Source: Thermobifida alba
Lineage (GTDB): Bacteria; Actinomycetota; Actinomycetes; Streptosporangiales; Streptosporangiaceae
DNA length: 64,000 bases
Direction of reading: 5' to 3'
Assembly: GCF_023208015.1 (NCBI RefSeq)
Contig: NZ_CP051627.1
Span: 2,418,001-2,482,000, forward strand
The notes beneath the pieces were generated by a model that searched no databases, was not told the DNA's origin, and saw nothing but the letters and a program-made list of their open reading frames with translations. Below, piece after piece: positions 18,980 through 27,465 of the stretch. How positions within the stretch are numbered: the stretch's first letter is position 1; every line of letters begins with the position of its first letter. The position numbers and the translations under genes are program-made.

Positions 18980-19403
18980 CGTCCTCCGGTTCGACCGTGG
19001 CCGCGCCAGCCAGTCACGCAACTGCTCGTCGTCACTGAGGCTGATCAACTGCACCAGCCCCCGTTGTCGCGGTGGTCCGGGGCGCCCAGCAGATGGTCCT
19101 GCCAGTCCTCGGCGTACTCCCGCAACGCATCGACCATCTCCGTGAGCGCCTCGTCAAGGGTCGCGCCGTCCGCGGCGATCGGCAGCCCCGGAACGAGGAC
19201 GGACCACCCCCTGCTCCGTGGACCACCTGAGCACGGGCGGGAGTCACGGTCGCGAGGTGGTGCCGCAGGCGTTCCCCGTCGACGACCGCGGCGCGCACCG
19301 TGTCGCGGCGCACCGTGGCCGCACGGCCCTGTTCCGCCGCGTCGAGGAGCGCTTCGCAGTGTCTGCGTGCCTCTGTGCGGCTGTCGCGGCGAACGGAAAG
19401 CAT
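18980..19403 (-). pseudogene. Phd/HicB-like antitoxin gene broken by two -1 frameshifts
   Basis: The start at 19403 reads MLSVRRDSRTEARRHCEALL and continues with TVRRDTVRAAVVDGERLRHHLA, an antitoxin-like N-terminus. The frame is lost at the run of five C at 19207..19211. The next frame gives GWSVLVPGLPIAADG then EALTEMVDALREYAEDW (HicB-like), and is lost again at the five C at 19058..19062. The third frame gives VQLISLSDDEQLRDWL. Adding one G to each run on the coding strand restores a single protein (HGAGGWSV and NGGLVQLI), so these may be base-calling errors. The expected C-terminus is near 18990, but the last frame stays open to 18731. No toxin gene is adjacent. Confidence 0.65.
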
Positions 19404-19432
19404 GAGACCCCCTGTCTTCACCCCAAGAATGC

Positions 19433-19480
19433 CGCTGCGGGGCGGGTGCGTCGAGTACTCGACGCACCCGCCCCGCAGCG
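19433..19480. terminator. 48-bp perfect palindrome downstream of nrdJ
   Basis: A flawless palindrome, 24 bases per arm, centred on GAGT|ACTC. It lies 86 bases beyond the nrdJ stop and just upstream of the antitoxin start. Most likely it is the second of two back-to-back nrdJ terminators; it could also be a protein-binding or cruciform site. Confidence 0.65.
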
Positions 19481-19498
19481 AGCGGTCCCGGTCGGCGG

Positions 19499-19535
19499 CA
19501 GGGGAGGGGGCGACCCGTGGTCGCCCCCTCCCCTG
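19499..19535 (-). terminator. nrdJ terminator, 17-bp stem
   Basis: CAGGGGAGGGGGCGACC pairs perfectly with GGTCGCCCCCTCCCCTG around a CGT loop, 31 bases after the nrdJ stop. Together with the neighbouring palindrome it makes a double terminator. Confidence 0.8.
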
Positions 19536-19565
19536 GACGCGGGTGGCGCGCGGACGCGCCCGGGG

Positions 19566-22382
19566 TCAGCTGCAGCCGCTGGTGGAGCCGCAGCCCTCGC
19601 AGACGTAGCAGCTGCCGGACGGCCGCATCTTGGTGCCGCAGCTCACGCAGAGCGGCGCGTCGGTGCTGAAGCCCTGCCGGGCCTCGGCCGACTCCACCGT
19701 CGTACGGGGCTCGGACTCCCGGGGGACGGCGAGCGCGTCGGCTCCGCTCTCGGCGACCGGGGCGGACTGGGCGTAGGTGACCACCTGGGCGGCGACCTGC
19801 GCGGGGTCCTCGCCGGCGGCCTGGGCGGCGCGCTCCTCGGCGGAGAGCACGCCCAGCGCCGCGCGCTCCTCGTAGGGCAGGTAGTCCAGGGCCAGGCGGC
19901 GGAAGATGTAGTCCACCACCGACTGCGCCATCCGGATGTCGGGGTCGTCGGTCATCCCGGCCGGTTCGAAGCGCATGTTGGTGAACTTCTCCACGTAGGT
20001 CTCCAGCGGCACCCCGTACTGCAGGGCGATGGAGATCGCGATGGAGAAGGCGTCCATGATCCCGGCCAGGGTGGACCCCTGCTTGCCGAGCTTGAGGAAC
20101 ACCTCGCCCAGGCCGTCGTCGGGGTAGGAGCCCGCGGTGATGTAGCCCTCGGCCCCGCCGACGGTGAAGGAGACGGTCTGGCTGGGGCGCCGCTTGGGCA
20201 GCCGACGCCGCACCGGGCGCCGGACCTCGACGGTGCGGGGCGCCTGCTCGGCCTTCTCCCCCTCCTCCTTCTTCACGGTGGACAGCGGCTGGCCGACCTT
20301 GCAGTTGTCCCGGTAGACCGCCAGCGCCTTGAGGCCCTTCTTCCAGCCCTCGAAGTAGAGGCGCTCGAAGTCCTCGACCGTGGCCTCCTCGGGCACGTTG
20401 ACGGTCTTGGAGACCGCGCCGGACAGGAACGGCTGGACCGCCGCCATCATGTCCACGTGTCCCATGGGCCGGATGTAGCGCTGGCCCGTGGCGCAGTCGA
20501 AGACCTCGTAGTGCTCCGGACGCAGCCCGGGCGCGTCGATCACGTGCCCGTGCTCGGCCACGTGGTTGACGATGGCCTCGATCTGCTCCTCGTGGTAGCC
20601 GAGGGTGCGCAGGGCCCGCGGGATGCCCTGGTTGACGATCTGCATGGACCCGCCGCCCACCAGCTTCTTGACCTTGACCAGGGAGAAGTCGGGCTCGATA
20701 CCGGTGGTGTCGCAGTCGAGCATGAAGGAGATGGTCCCGGTGGGGGCGAGCAGGCTCGCCTGGGCGTTGCGCCAGCCGTTGCGCTCCCCGATCTCCAGGC
20801 ACTCCTGCCAGGCCCGGGTGGCGGCGGCGTGGATCGGCTTCTCCATCTCGCCGACGGTGCGCAGCGCGTCGTTGGCCGCGGCGTGCTTGCGCATGACCCG
20901 CTTGTGGGCCTCGGCGTTCTTGGCGTAGCCCTCGTAGGCGCCGACCACCCCGGCCAGTTCGGCGCTGCGCCGGTAGGCGACACCGGTCATGAGCGAGGTG
21001 ACGGCGGCCGCCACGGCGCGTCCGCCGTCGGAGTCGTAGGCGTGGCCGGTGGCCATGAGCAGCGCGCCCAGGTTGGTGTAGCCGATACCGAGCTGCCGGA
21101 AGGCGCGCGTGGTCTCGCCGATCTTCTCGGTGGGGAAGTCGGCGAAGGTGATGGAGATGTCCATCGCCGTGATGACCAGCTCGGTGAGCCGCTCGAACTC
21201 CTCGACGCGGAAGGAGCCGTCGTCGTCGAGGAACTTCATCAGGTTGATGGAGGCCAGGTTGCAGGAGGAGTTGTCCAGGTGGACGTACTCCGAGCAGGGG
21301 TTGCTGGCGGTGATCCGGCCGCTCTCCGGGGTGGTGTGCCAGTCGTTGATGGTGTCGTCGTACTGGATGCCCGGGTCGGCGCACTCCCAGGCGGCCCGGG
21401 CCATCTTGTGGAACAGCTCCTTGGCCCGGACCGTGGCCACGGTCTCCCCGGTGGTGCGGGCGACCAGGCCGAAGTCGGAGTCGTTCTCCACGGCGCGCAT
21501 GAACTCGTCGGAGACCCGCACGGAGTTGTTGGCGTTCTGGTACTGGACGCTGACGATGTCGGCGCCGCCCAGGTCGACGTCGAAGCCGGCGTCGCGCAGC
21601 GCGCGGATCTTGCGCTCCTCGCGCGCCTTGCACTCGACGAACTCCTCGATGTCGGGGTGGTCCACGTCGAGGACGACCATCTTGGCGGCGCGCCGGGTGG
21701 CGCCGCCGGACTTGATCGTCCCGGCGGAGGCGTCGGCGCCGCGCATGAAGGAGACCGGGCCGGAGGCGGTGCCGCCGGAGGAGAGCAGCTCCTTGCTGGA
21801 GCGGATGCGCGAGAGGTTCACGCCCGCGCCGGAGCCGCCCTTGAAGATGATCCCCTCTTCCTTGTACCAGTCGAGGATCGACTCCATGGTGTCGTCCACC
21901 GACAGGATGAAGCAGGCGGAGACCTGCGCCTTCGACGAGGTGCCGACGTTGAACCAGACGGGGGAGTTGAAGCTGAACATCTGGTGGACGAGGGCGTACT
22001 TGAGCTCGTGGTCGAAGATCTCGGCGTCCTCGTCGGAGGCGAAGTAGCCGTGCTCGCGGCCGGTCGCGGTGTAGGTGTTGACGACCCGGTCGATGAGCTG
22101 CTTGAGGCTCCACTCGCGCTGCGGGGTGCCCAGCGCGCCGCGGAAGTACTTGCTGGCCACGATCTGGGTGGCGTTCATCGACCAGCTCGTGGGGAACTCG
22201 ACCCCGTTCTGCTGGAAGTTGACCGAGCCGTCGCGCCAGTTCGTCATGACGACGTCGCGGCGCTCCCACTCGACGGTGTCGTAGGGGTGGACTCCGGGAG
22301 TGGTGAAGACGCGCTGGATCCTCACCCCCTTGCGGGATTTCCTGCTTTTGCGCGTGGCAGAGCCGCTCGCCGTCTCGGTCAT
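19566..22382 (-). CDS. nrdJ: Vitamin B12-dependent ribonucleoside-diphosphate reductase (class II)
   Basis: 938 residues, normal length, no intein. It converts ribonucleotides to deoxyribonucleotides using adenosylcobalamin, so it works with or without oxygen. Visible are the first redox Cys (SACFILSVDDTMES), FKGGSGAGVNLSRIRSS, the NPCSEYVHL active-site Cys, and the C-terminal Cys-rich tail with CVSCGTKMRPSG and CYVCEGCGS. It is transcribed after nrdR, with a 124-base gap, and ends at two strong terminators. NrdR-like boxes upstream of nrdR suggest repression when dNTPs are plentiful. No cobalamin riboswitch was seen. Confidence 0.97.
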   Translation of the reverse strand: MTETASGSATRKSRKSRKGVRIQRVFTTPGVHPYDTVEWERRDVVMTNWRDGSVNFQQNGVEFPTSWSMNATQIVASKYFRGALGTPQREWSLKQLIDRVVNTYTATGREHGYFASDEDAEIFDHELKYALVHQMFSFNSPVWFNVGTSSKAQVSACFILSVDDTMESILDWYKEEGIIFKGGSGAGVNLSRIRSSKELLSSGGTASGPVSFMRGADASAGTIKSGGATRRAAKMVVLDVDHPDIEEFVECKAREERKIRALRDAGFDVDLGGADIVSVQYQNANNSVRVSDEFMRAVENDSDFGLVARTTGETVATVRAKELFHKMARAAWECADPGIQYDDTINDWHTTPESGRITASNPCSEYVHLDNSSCNLASINLMKFLDDDGSFRVEEFERLTELVITAMDISITFADFPTEKIGETTRAFRQLGIGYTNLGALLMATGHAYDSDGGRAVAAAVTSLMTGVAYRRSAELAGVVGAYEGYAKNAEAHKRVMRKHAAANDALRTVGEMEKPIHAAATRAWQECLEIGERNGWRNAQASLLAPTGTISFMLDCDTTGIEPDFSLVKVKKLVGGGSMQIVNQGIPRALRTLGYHEEQIEAIVNHVAEHGHVIDAPGLRPEHYEVFDCATGQRYIRPMGHVDMMAAVQPFLSGAVSKTVNVPEEATVEDFERLYFEGWKKGLKALAVYRDNCKVGQPLSTVKKEEGEKAEQAPRTVEVRRPVRRRLPKRRPSQTVSFTVGGAEGYITAGSYPDDGLGEVFLKLGKQGSTLAGIMDAFSIAISIALQYGVPLETYVEKFTNMRFEPAGMTDDPDIRMAQSVVDYIFRRLALDYLPYEERAALGVLSAEERAAQAAGEDPAQVAAQVVTYAQSAPVAESGADALAVPRESEPRTTVESAEARQGFSTDAPLCVSCGTKMRPSGSCYVCEGCGSTSGCS

Positions 22383-22506
22383 CTCGCTTCGCTCCCCCTC
22401 TGGTGGAAGGTGTACCCGATGGTGGTCGCCGTCGCCCGCGCCGTGGCCGACGGCGGCACCGCTGCGTGTCTGTGGTCTGCGGGGACGCCGTGGCGGCGTC
22501 GGTGGG

Positions 22507-22968
22507 TCAGTTCTGCGGCGCGGTGCGCTCCGCCCTCAGCTCCGCGATCTCCTGTTCGAAGTCCTCCAGGGACTCGAAGCTGCGGTAGACGCTCGCGAAG
22601 CGCAGGTAGGCGACCTCGTCCAGGTCGCGCAGGGGCCCGAGGATGGCCAGCCCGATCTCGTGGGAGGGGACCTCGGCGGCCCCGCGGCTGCGGATGGCCT
22701 CCTCGACCCGCTGTCCGAGGACGGCGAGGGCGTCCTCGGTGACCGGACGGCCCTGGCAGGCCCGGCGGACCCCGGCGATGATCTTGCTGCGGGAGAAGGG
22801 CTCGGTGACGCCCGACCGCTTGGCGACCATGAGCAGCACGGTCTCCTGGGTGGTGAACCTCCGCTCACAGGCCGGGCAGGAGCGGCGGCGTCGGATCGCC
22901 GCGCCTTCCTCGGCGGCGCGGCTGTCGATCACCCGGGTGTCCTGGTTCTGGCAGAAGGGGCAGCGCAC
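22507..22968 (-). CDS. nrdR: Transcriptional repressor NrdR
   Basis: 153 residues from GTG 22968, with GGAAGAAG shortly upstream. The N-terminal zinc ribbon has CPFCQNQ and CPACERRF about 25 residues apart; the ATP-cone domain (about 49-140) has [20 protein letters not shown]. NrdR binds tandem boxes in front of ribonucleotide reductase genes when loaded with ATP/dATP. It leads the nrdR-nrdJ operon and two box-like repeats lie just upstream, so it probably represses itself and nrdJ. Confidence 0.97.
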   Translation of the reverse strand: MRCPFCQNQDTRVIDSRAAEEGAAIRRRRSCPACERRFTTQETVLLMVAKRSGVTEPFSRSKIIAGVRRACQGRPVTEDALAVLGQRVEEAIRSRGAAEVPSHEIGLAILGPLRDLDEVAYLRFASVYRSFESLEDFEQEIAELRAERTAPQN

Positions 22969-23002
22969 CGATCTTCTTCCTTCCCAGGTCGACACCGGAC
23001 AA

Positions 23003-23050
23003 CCACAATTTGTGGATGGTTTCACCCACACAGACACCAGATTTAGTGGT
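23003..23050 (-). promoter_or_regulatory. Two NrdR-box-like repeats upstream of nrdR
   Basis: CCACAATTTGTGG (23003..23015) is a near-perfect inverted repeat. ACCAGATTTAGTGGT (23036..23050) is a weaker one. Their centres are 34 bp apart, close to three helical turns, as in the tandem NrdR boxes of other actinobacteria. Assignment rests on arrangement and position; the sequences are not exact consensus matches. Confidence 0.55.
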
Positions 23051-23190
23051 CGCTAACCTACGGCGACGGAGTCCCGGGCGCAACTCGGGCCGTTTCCCCC
23101 CGGCGTGTCGCCACTCACGGTCACCGGCTCGCAGACGGAGCGTGGCTGAGGGTGTCCGCGGCGGCGCGGGCGGAGGAGGGCGCGGGCTCT

Positions 23191-23730
23191 TCAGTGTGCG
23201 GGCAGCAGGAGCTCCTGGCCTGGTTCGAGGACCGGCCCGGTCAGTCCGTTGAGTTCGACGATCTCGTCCACGGTCTTGCGCGGGTCCTCGGAGGGGCGGA
23301 CCCGCTCGGCGATCTCCCAGAGCGTGTCCCCCTCGTTGACGACGACGGTGTGGGACCGCTCCGGCAGGTGGAGGAAGTTCTCGGTGGAGGCGTCCGCGGT
23401 GGAGGCCCCCAGGGTCACGAGGGTCACCGCGAGGAGGCCGCACCCCGCCGCGGCCGCCGTGCCGAGCAGGCAGCACAGGACGATCCGGCCCCGCCTGGTC
23501 AGCCGGGGCGGTCCGGCGGGGACGGGCCGGGGCCGGCGGCGGCCGGGGACGGCCGTCTCCCGCCGACCGGTCGGCGCGGAGTCGGGGGTCCACTCCGGGA
23601 CCTCCTGGGACCAGTCGTAGGGATCGGCCCCTGGGCCGCCGCGGGTCGCATCCGCATCGCCCGCGGATCGGCGGGGGGCGCGGACAGCGGCGGATGGCGT
23701 GGGGGCATACGGCAGCGCGGTCTGGGACAT
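23191..23730 (-). CDS. LysM peptidoglycan-binding membrane protein divergent from lexA
   Basis: 179 residues from ATG 23730 with GGGGAGGACG before it. A Pro/Arg-rich cytoplasmic part (1-88) is followed by one membrane segment (about 92-115), a short linker, and a LysM domain at the C-terminus (HTVVVNEGDTLWEIAERV ... GPVLEPGQELLLP). LysM binds peptidoglycan. In Bacillus (YneA), Corynebacterium (DivS) and Mycobacterium, the gene divergent from lexA is an SOS-induced division inhibitor or wall protein; this one has the same position and architecture. Two SOS-box-like sites in the shared gap support damage induction. Confidence 0.85.
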   Translation of the reverse strand: MSQTALPYAPTPSAAVRAPRRSAGDADATRGGPGADPYDWSQEVPEWTPDSAPTGRRETAVPGRRRPRPVPAGPPRLTRRGRIVLCCLLGTAAAAGCGLLAVTLVTLGASTADASTENFLHLPERSHTVVVNEGDTLWEIAERVRPSEDPRKTVDEIVELNGLTGPVLEPGQELLLPAH

Positions 23731-23758
23731 CGTCCTCCCCTTCGAACCTCCGCCCACC

Positions 23759-23772
23759 AGAACTGGCGTTCG
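23759..23772. promoter_or_regulatory. SOS box (LexA site), proximal to the LysM gene
   Basis: AGAACTGGCGTTCG has two mismatches to the Gram-positive SOS box CGAACRNRYGTTYG: the first base and one degenerate position. It lies 29 bases upstream of the LysM protein start. Confidence 0.55.
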
Positions 23773-23810
23773 ATTACTACCGCATTCCGGGAAATTTTTC
23801 AGCACCATCT

Positions 23811-23824
23811 CGAACGTTTGTTTG
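23811..23824. promoter_or_regulatory. SOS box (LexA site) at the lexA promoter
   Basis: CGAACGTTTGTTTG fits CGAACRNRYGTTYG at all but one degenerate position. It overlaps the lexA -35 hexamer by 3 bases, the expected place for autorepression. Confidence 0.75.
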
Positions 23825-23850
23825 ATATTGCCTTGTGCAAGGACTAACGT
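23822..23850 (+). promoter_or_regulatory. lexA promoter, TTGATA-17-TAACGT
   Basis: The -35 TTGATA is at 23822..23827, a 17-base spacer follows, and the -10 TAACGT is at 23845..23850. Transcription would start near 23857, leaving a leader of about 130 bases before the GTG of lexA. Confidence 0.65.
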
Positions 23851-23986
23851 GGACTGTGTTTCGCTCCGGTAGAGCACTGGTGTCGGTCGTGTCACACCGC
23901 CGCCCTCAACCACTCGGAACGAGCATCGACGTCACAGCAAGCCGACAGTCCACAACCGAGGACACCGACCGCCGAGGAGGCCGGAC

Positions 23987-24751
23987 GTGCCGGAGGAGAA
24001 CCACGGAGGGCAGAAGCCCCGTGCGGAGGAGAGTTCCGTCTCCGCACTCCGCCCGGTCCGCACGGATGACTCCGTGGGGACCTCCACCAAGGGGACGGAC
24101 GCCGCTCCGACACTCACCGAACGCCAGCGGAGTGTCCTGAACGTCATCCACCGCTACGTGCGTGAGCGGGGATATCCGCCGTCGATCCGGGAGATCGGTG
24201 ACGCGGTGGGACTGTCCAGCCCCTCAAGTGTCGCGCACCAGTTGAAGGTGTTGCAACGCAAGGGCTACCTTCACCGCGACCAGAATCGCCCAAGGGCGGT
24301 GGAAATTCGCATTCCGGACCAAACCCCCGTCCACTCCCGGAACGGTCTCGGCGGCGTGGCGGGGACGGGCTCCCCCGACACGGTCGGCATCCCGCTGCTG
24401 GGCCGCATCGCGGCGGGCGGTCCGATCCTGGCCGAGGAGTACGTCGAGGACGTCCTCCCCCTGCCCCGCCAGCTCGTCGGCGAGGGCCCGCTGTTCATGC
24501 TCACCGTCGTGGGCGACTCGATGGTCGACGCCGCCATCACCGACGGCGACCTGGTGGTGGTCCGCCAGCAGCCCGACGCCAACAACGGCGACATCGTGGC
24601 CGCGCTGCTGGGCGACGAGGCCACCGTCAAGGTGTTCAAGCGTGACGGAGAACACGTGTGGCTGCTCCCCAGGAACAGCGCCTACGAACCGATCAACGGC
24701 GATTCCGCGACCATCCTGGGCAAGGTCGTCACCGTACTCCGCAAGGTATAA
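23987..24751 (+). CDS. lexA: LexA repressor (SOS regulon)
   Basis: 254 residues from GTG 23987 with GAGGAGG upstream. A 40-residue N-terminal extension precedes the winged helix-turn-helix (about 42-110; [20 protein letters not shown]). The self-cleavage site is Ala143-Gly144 in GRIAAGGP, with catalytic Ser178 (VVGDSMVD) and Lys215 (EATVKVFK). It represses damage-response genes until RecA filaments trigger cleavage. It is divergent from the LysM gene, with SOS boxes between them, and ends at a strong terminator. Confidence 0.97.
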   Translation: MPEENHGGQKPRAEESSVSALRPVRTDDSVGTSTKGTDAAPTLTERQRSVLNVIHRYVRERGYPPSIREIGDAVGLSSPSSVAHQLKVLQRKGYLHRDQNRPRAVEIRIPDQTPVHSRNGLGGVAGTGSPDTVGIPLLGRIAAGGPILAEEYVEDVLPLPRQLVGEGPLFMLTVVGDSMVDAAITDGDLVVVRQQPDANNGDIVAALLGDEATVKVFKRDGEHVWLLPRNSAYEPINGDSATILGKVVTVLRKV

Positions 24752-24922
24752 CGACTTCGCCTCGTTTCGGTACGGTCCCGTGATCTACGCCCGGACGGCG
24801 GCCCCACCCCCGCCGTTTGCCGGCGCGCGCAGCCGCTCCCCCGCTCCCGGACCGCCGCTCCGCCCCGTCCCGCACCCCTGTGCGGTCCGCGCCCGGCGGT
24901 GGCCGCCCGGAAGACGGAAAAG

Positions 24923-24969
24923 GCCCCGGGGCGCCTCCCCGCCGGTCCGGGCGGGAGGCGCCCCGGGGC
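24923..24969. terminator. lexA terminator hairpin
   Basis: GCCCCGGGGCGCCTCCC pairs with GGGAGGCGCCCCGGGGC around a GC-rich loop, in the gap between lexA and the convergent downstream gene. Stem of at least 17 bp. Confidence 0.75.
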
Positions 24970-25024
24970 TGCCGGAAACGTCCCCGGCTCCGCAAGCCCT
25001 CCTGCGGTGCCGGGACCCCACCGG

Positions 25025-25816
25025 TTACCGGCCCCCGATCTTCTCCAGGGTGGCCTCGGCCAGGATCTCGGCCTTCTCGATCGCCTCCTCCTCGGGGAGC
25101 GGCTCTCCGTCGCTCATCTCGTCGTAGCAGGACGAGATCGACAGGTTCTCGATGTAGGTGGCCACGCAGCCCACCTCTCGTGAGTCGTCGTACCAGGACA
25201 CGGCCCCCTCGCCGAGCCCGAAGACCCTCTCCGTCTCGTGGTCGCCGGCGTAGAAGTCCAGGTCGTCGACGGTGTCGTACTCATCGGGGTCGTTGGTCAC
25301 GACCGTGAGGAAGTAGTAGCTTCCGTCACCCGAGGAGTCCGCGTTGTCCCAGGTGCAGTGGTACCCCTCCCACCACTCCTGGTCGCCGGTGTCGACCTCG
25401 TCGATCGACAGGGTGTGGCCGGGAACGAACTCATCCAGCCCGTCGGGCTCGACGGCGTCGCACTCGGGCGTTTCGGTGAACTCGCCCTGCGGCGGGGGCG
25501 GGGTCGTCTCCTCCGGCTCCTGCGTCTCGTCGCCGTCGGGTTCCTGGGTCCCCTCGGCCACGGTGCCCGATCCGCCGCCCGGTTCGCCGCTGTTGTTGCG
25601 CAGAGCGAAGAACACGATGATCCCGGCCACGGCCAGGACCGCGACCGCGCCCGTGAGGACGCCGGCGATCAGGCAGCCGTTGCCCTTCTTGGCCGGAGGC
25701 GGATAGCCTCCCGGCGGCCCGTACTGGGGGGTGAACTGCGGACCGTAGGGGGGCTGCGGAGGGCCGTAGGGCTGTCCGTACGAGGGCTGGGGGCCGCTGG
25801 GGGGAGGTTGGGTCAT
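25025..25816 (-). CDS. Membrane-anchored Pro/Tyr-rich protein with DUF3558-like extracytoplasmic domain (copy 1)
   Basis: 263 residues. Residues 1-45 are rich in Pro, Tyr, Gly and Gln (YGQPYGPPQPPYGP). One membrane segment lies at about 48-72, then an acidic Thr/Pro linker, then an extracytoplasmic domain with spaced Cys (PECDAVEP, YHCTWDN, GCVATYIENLSISSCYDE). The last domain is shared with the next gene, and more distantly with the third. The pattern resembles DUF3558-type wall-associated proteins. The start at 25816 has GCGAGGA upstream. Function unknown. Confidence 0.75.
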   Translation of the reverse strand: MTQPPPSGPQPSYGQPYGPPQPPYGPQFTPQYGPPGGYPPPAKKGNGCLIAGVLTGAVAVLAVAGIIVFFALRNNSGEPGGGSGTVAEGTQEPDGDETQEPEETTPPPPQGEFTETPECDAVEPDGLDEFVPGHTLSIDEVDTGDQEWWEGYHCTWDNADSSGDGSYYFLTVVTNDPDEYDTVDDLDFYAGDHETERVFGLGEGAVSWYDDSREVGCVATYIENLSISSCYDEMSDGEPLPEEEAIEKAEILAEATLEKIGGR

Positions 25817-25906
25817 TGGGCGTCCTCGCTGACTACCTGGCGGATGTTCCGCGTGGTTGCTGACGGGAACCGGCTCCGGTGTCCGCACCGGAGCCGACTG
25901 CGGGGT

Positions 25907-26563
25907 TCACTCCTGTTCGAGGGCTGCGACGGTCTCGCGGGCTACGGTCATTGCTCCCTGCATCGCCTCCGCCGCGGAGATCTCCCGGCTGGCCGCGAAG
26001 TCGGTGCTGGACTCGTAGCAGGTGGAGATCATGAGGTTGGACTTGCGTACCGCCACGCACCCGTGCAGCGTGGTGGCGTCGTACCACCGCACCGCCTCGT
26101 CTCCGAGACCGTCCACGGCGACCGTCGTGTTGCCCTCCGACTCGCGTTTCAGATCGGCCCGGGCCGCGGCCTCCCCGCCGTAACCGAAACGGTTGCCGCT
26201 GCGGATGAAGGCCACGCTCACGCTCGAAGGCATCCCCGTGGAGTCCTCCGTCGTGGTCCAGCGGCACTGGGTGCCGTCCCACCAGTCGGCGCCCGCGGTG
26301 TCGAGCGGGCCGTCGATGTCGGCCTCGTATCCGTTGACGAACTCGTCGAGCACCCCGCTCCCCTCCACCAGGGAGCACTCGGGAGCCTGTGCGTAGTCCC
26401 CTCCGGGGCCGCGCAGCCAGACGAGCAGACTGATCCCGACGCACCCCAGCAGCGCCAGCACGAGCAGCGCGCTGACCAGGACGGCCGCCGCGCAGCCGCG
26501 TCCGCTTCCGGGCGGCTTCTCCTGCGGACCGACGGACCCGCCGGGGGAGGGCGGCTGGACCAT
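25907..26563 (-). CDS. Membrane-anchored DUF3558-like protein (copy 2)
   Basis: 218 residues from ATG 26563, chosen for GAAGGGAAG just upstream. A short Pro/Gly-rich cytoplasmic part and one membrane segment (about 24-50) precede a domain matching copy 1 in order and Cys placement: ECSLVEGSG, WWDGTQCRW, LGDEAVRWYD, GCVAVRKSNLMISTCYES. Copy 1 begins 90 bases downstream, and the two may be co-transcribed. Function unknown. Confidence 0.75.
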   Translation of the reverse strand: MVQPPSPGGSVGPQEKPPGSGRGCAAAVLVSALLVLALLGCVGISLLVWLRGPGGDYAQAPECSLVEGSGVLDEFVNGYEADIDGPLDTAGADWWDGTQCRWTTTEDSTGMPSSVSVAFIRSGNRFGYGGEAAARADLKRESEGNTTVAVDGLGDEAVRWYDATTLHGCVAVRKSNLMISTCYESSTDFAASREISAAEAMQGAMTVARETVAALEQE

Positions 26564-26782
26564 GTACTTCCCTTCGTCCGGGGCTGTCCGGGGAGGTGGG
26601 CTCCCCGGTGTCGACGAGCCAACGCTACTAGTCGGTTCGGAGGGTCGGCCAGGCACAGAGAGCCGGTGACCTGATGGACTCCTCACCCGGTGAGAAGCCG
26701 TTCTCGGCCGTAAAGTTCTCGGTGGTCCGCAAAGACCGGCCCCGCCCCTGCCCGGTGTCCCGCCGTCCTTCGGACGGGGGTG

Positions 26783-27370
26783 TCACAGGGCCGCGGCCAC
26801 CTCCGCGGCGACCGCGGTCGCCGCGTCGTGGGCCTCCTCCGCCGGCAGGCCCCCGCACCAGACCCGGACCGTGAGGTTGCCGTCCCGGAAGACCGCTTCG
26901 GCCCCGTCGCCGACGGACGCCGGACGCACCAGCGCGTCCGCTCCCGGGAGTCCCGCGGCGGCCGCCGGGCCCGCGCCGGCCAGGGCGGCCAGTTCCGCCT
27001 CGGCCCGCTCCTCCCCGCTCACCCGGCCGTCCCCGTCGCCGAAGTGGGTGCGGAAGGAGACGACGAGCACCCGGGGAGCGGCGCCCGGGTCGTCCAGTGA
27101 GGACCACACGCACGTCCGTTCGGCGGACTGGGGCAGCGGCCCGCTCGTGTCCGCCTCCAGCACCGCCGCGGGAGCCGCCGCCTCCACCGCCGCGGCCGGC
27201 ACCGACGCGCAGGCGGGCGGCTGCTGGTGCGCGTCCGTGGCCGCGGCCTCGACCGCGGGACCGCGCGCGTCCCACAGCAGACCGCCGACGACGGCCGCGG
27301 TACTCACCGCGGCGGCCCCGCCCACCACGGCTGCCCAGCGCAGCAGGGTCCGCCGTCTCGCCTCGCCCAT
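26783..27370 (-). CDS. Secreted or anchored DUF3558-like protein (copy 3, divergent)
   Basis: 195 residues. A twin-arginine-like start (GEARRRTLLRW) and a hydrophobic segment (about 12-33) lead to an Ala-rich domain with CASVP, ERTCVWSS and VRVWCGGLP. The Cys spacing and the GDGAEAVFRDGNLTVRV stretch parallel copies 1 and 2, but similarity is low and the sequence is much richer in Ala. GAGGAGAGG precedes the ATG. It lies between copy 2 and leuS on the same strand. Confidence 0.65.
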   Translation of the reverse strand: MGEARRRTLLRWAAVVGGAAAVSTAAVVGGLLWDARGPAVEAAATDAHQQPPACASVPAAAVEAAAPAAVLEADTSGPLPQSAERTCVWSSLDDPGAAPRVLVVSFRTHFGDGDGRVSGEERAEAELAALAGAGPAAAAGLPGADALVRPASVGDGAEAVFRDGNLTVRVWCGGLPAEEAHDAATAVAAEVAAAL

Positions 27371-27420
27371 GTCCGCCGCCTCTCCTCAGCCGGGACGTCC
27401 GACCGTTCTTCCGCACACCG

Positions 27421-27449
27421 CGGGGCCGCGGCGGCGAGCCGCGGCCCCG
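27421..27449 (-). terminator. leuS terminator
   Basis: CGGGGCCGCGGC pairs with GCCGCGGCCCCG around a five-base loop, 17 bases beyond the leuS stop. Confidence 0.75.
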
Positions 27450-27465
27450 GCGACGCCGGTGGTGG

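Noticed and set aside
19045-22269. A 1074-codon frame within nrdJ on the same strand
   Set aside because: Frame-shifted shadow of nrdJ. Its last part does hold the middle of the antitoxin gene, which is reported separately.
22400-23060. Cobalamin riboswitch in front of the B12-dependent reductase
   Set aside because: No B12 box or matching fold could be found upstream of nrdR or between nrdR and nrdJ.
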